A DNA stretch of 41,969 nucleotides from Opitutia bacterium (lineage in GTDB: Bacteria; Verrucomicrobiota; Verrucomicrobiia; Opitutales; UBA953). Position numbers and translations under genes: made by a program. The DNA is taken from contig CANCLV010000005.1 of the NCBI GenBank assembly GCA_947378905.1, positions 1 through 41,969 of the forward strand, given 5' to 3'. The notes below the pieces were generated by a model. The model did no database searches and was not told the origin of the DNA. It saw only the letters and a list, made by a program, of their open reading frames with translations. Positions 41,506-41,969 of this stretch are shown piece by piece (position 1 is the stretch's first letter; the number at the start of each line of letters is the position of its first letter).

Positions 41506-41969
41506 ATGAAAGCCTCTTTTCAAGCGCTTGGTCGTCACGTGGATCTTTCCGGAGTCACTCCTGAAAAATTATCCGAAGTTCTTCCAATGCTCGGGCTGGA
41601 AGTTGAATCGATTCATTCATTCGGCCTCGCCCCATTGCCATTCGTCGTCGTCGGCGAAATTCAATCTTTCGAAAAACACCCTCAAGCCGATCGTCTCAGC
41701 GTTTGTAAGGTCGATGTGGGTGACGGCACTATCCGCCAAATTGTCTGCGGTGCTAAAAACTTTAAAATCGGTGACCGCGTTCCCGTTGCACTTCCAGGAA
41801 CAGTTATGCCGAGCGGATTCGAAATAAAAGTTTCGAAACTGCGCGAAGTGGAATCGCAAGGGATGATGTGCTCATCCGAAGAATTAGGCCTCGGTAAAGG
41901 TGAAGATGGTTTATTAATCCTCACCGCACAAAAGCCCGCTATCGGCACTCCCTTAAATAAACTCTACGG
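41506..41969 (+). CDS. pheT: Phenylalanyl-tRNA synthetase beta subunit (partial)
   Basis: The first 154 codons are present; the gene runs off the right edge and has no stop in the window. The start M-K-A-S-F-Q-A-L-G-R-H-V-D and L-P-M-L-G-L-E-V-E-S-I are the usual PheT N-terminus. Residues 45-150 are the tRNA-binding OB domain (H-P-Q-A-D-R-L-S-V-C-K-V-D-V-G, V-C-G-A-K-N, S-Q-G-M-M-C-S). It completes the alpha2-beta2 enzyme with pheS. Confidence 0.96.
   Translation, partial: MKASFQALGRHVDLSGVTPEKLSEVLPMLGLEVESIHSFGLAPLPFVVVGEIQSFEKHPQADRLSVCKVDVGDGTIRQIVCGAKNFKIGDRVPVALPGTVMPSGFEIKVSKLREVESQGMMCSSEELGLGKGEDGLLILTAQKPAIGTPLNKLY

Noticed and set aside
1..41969. Mobile elements, CRISPR arrays, tRNA or rRNA genes
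   Set aside because: No transposase, integrase, spaced repeats, cloverleaf with a CCA-type end or rRNA-like stretch was found; the gaps are short.

Overview
This window is ordinary Gram-negative chromosomal backbone, most likely from a member of the Verrucomicrobiota (Opitutae-like), although no 16S rRNA gene is present to prove it. The clues are an outer-membrane and LPS gene set (lpxA, an LptE-like lipoprotein, a BamD-like protein, an MCE/MlaD protein), a very long GreA fusion of the kind known from Chlamydia and relatives, a TIGR03790-type protein, an ExbB-ExbD-ExbD module with very large TPR proteins, and an undivided glycyl-tRNA synthetase. There are no rRNA or tRNA genes, insertion sequences, prophage genes or CRISPR arrays. 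Coding density is very high and no gene-free stretch exceeds 300 bases.

Layout. 1-7.3 kb (minus): an ArsR-methyltransferase fusion, then a likely operon of two secreted TPR proteins, ExbB, two ExbD proteins and the start of a small lipoprotein cut by the window edge. 7.3-10.6 kb: the long GreA-type factor (minus) divergent from rlmN (plus). 10.6-15.2 kb (minus): rpmF-plsX-fabH-(BamD-like)-lptE-rpe, which joins fatty-acid and phospholipid initiation to outer-membrane assembly. 15.2-15.8 kb: a GmhB-like phosphatase (plus), facing across a two-way terminator the end of a long minus-strand series at 15.9-24.6 kb: ilvD, pgi, a coiled-coil membrane protein, a tiny lipoprotein, rsmI, a nuclease-fold-like unknown, lpxA, pdxA, a BtuF-like binding protein and a secreted repeat protein with CxxC pairs. 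24.7-29.1 kb (plus): scpB-pheA-mlaD-like-glyQS, tightly overlapped. 29.1-31.2 kb (minus): a MurU-AmgK-type fusion behind a Fur-family regulator. 31.3-32.4 kb: metX (plus), back to back with cls (minus). 33.9-39.6 kb (minus): rpsA, a TIGR03790 protein, an amidase, infC and a Bcp-type peroxiredoxin. 39.7-42.0 kb (plus): rpmI-rplT and pheS-pheT (pheT truncated).

Two window-wide traits stand out. First, almost no gene, including rpsA, rplT and infC, has a recognisable Shine-Dalgarno sequence. Second, many same-strand neighbours overlap by ATGA, GTGA or TAATG, which suggests termination-coupled restart. I did not find a clearly new defence or mobile system. The most interesting items are the SD-less start sites, the MurU-AmgK fusion, the giant GreA, the TPR-linked ExbBDD module, the secreted CxxC repeat protein and the degenerate nuclease-like protein beside lpxA.
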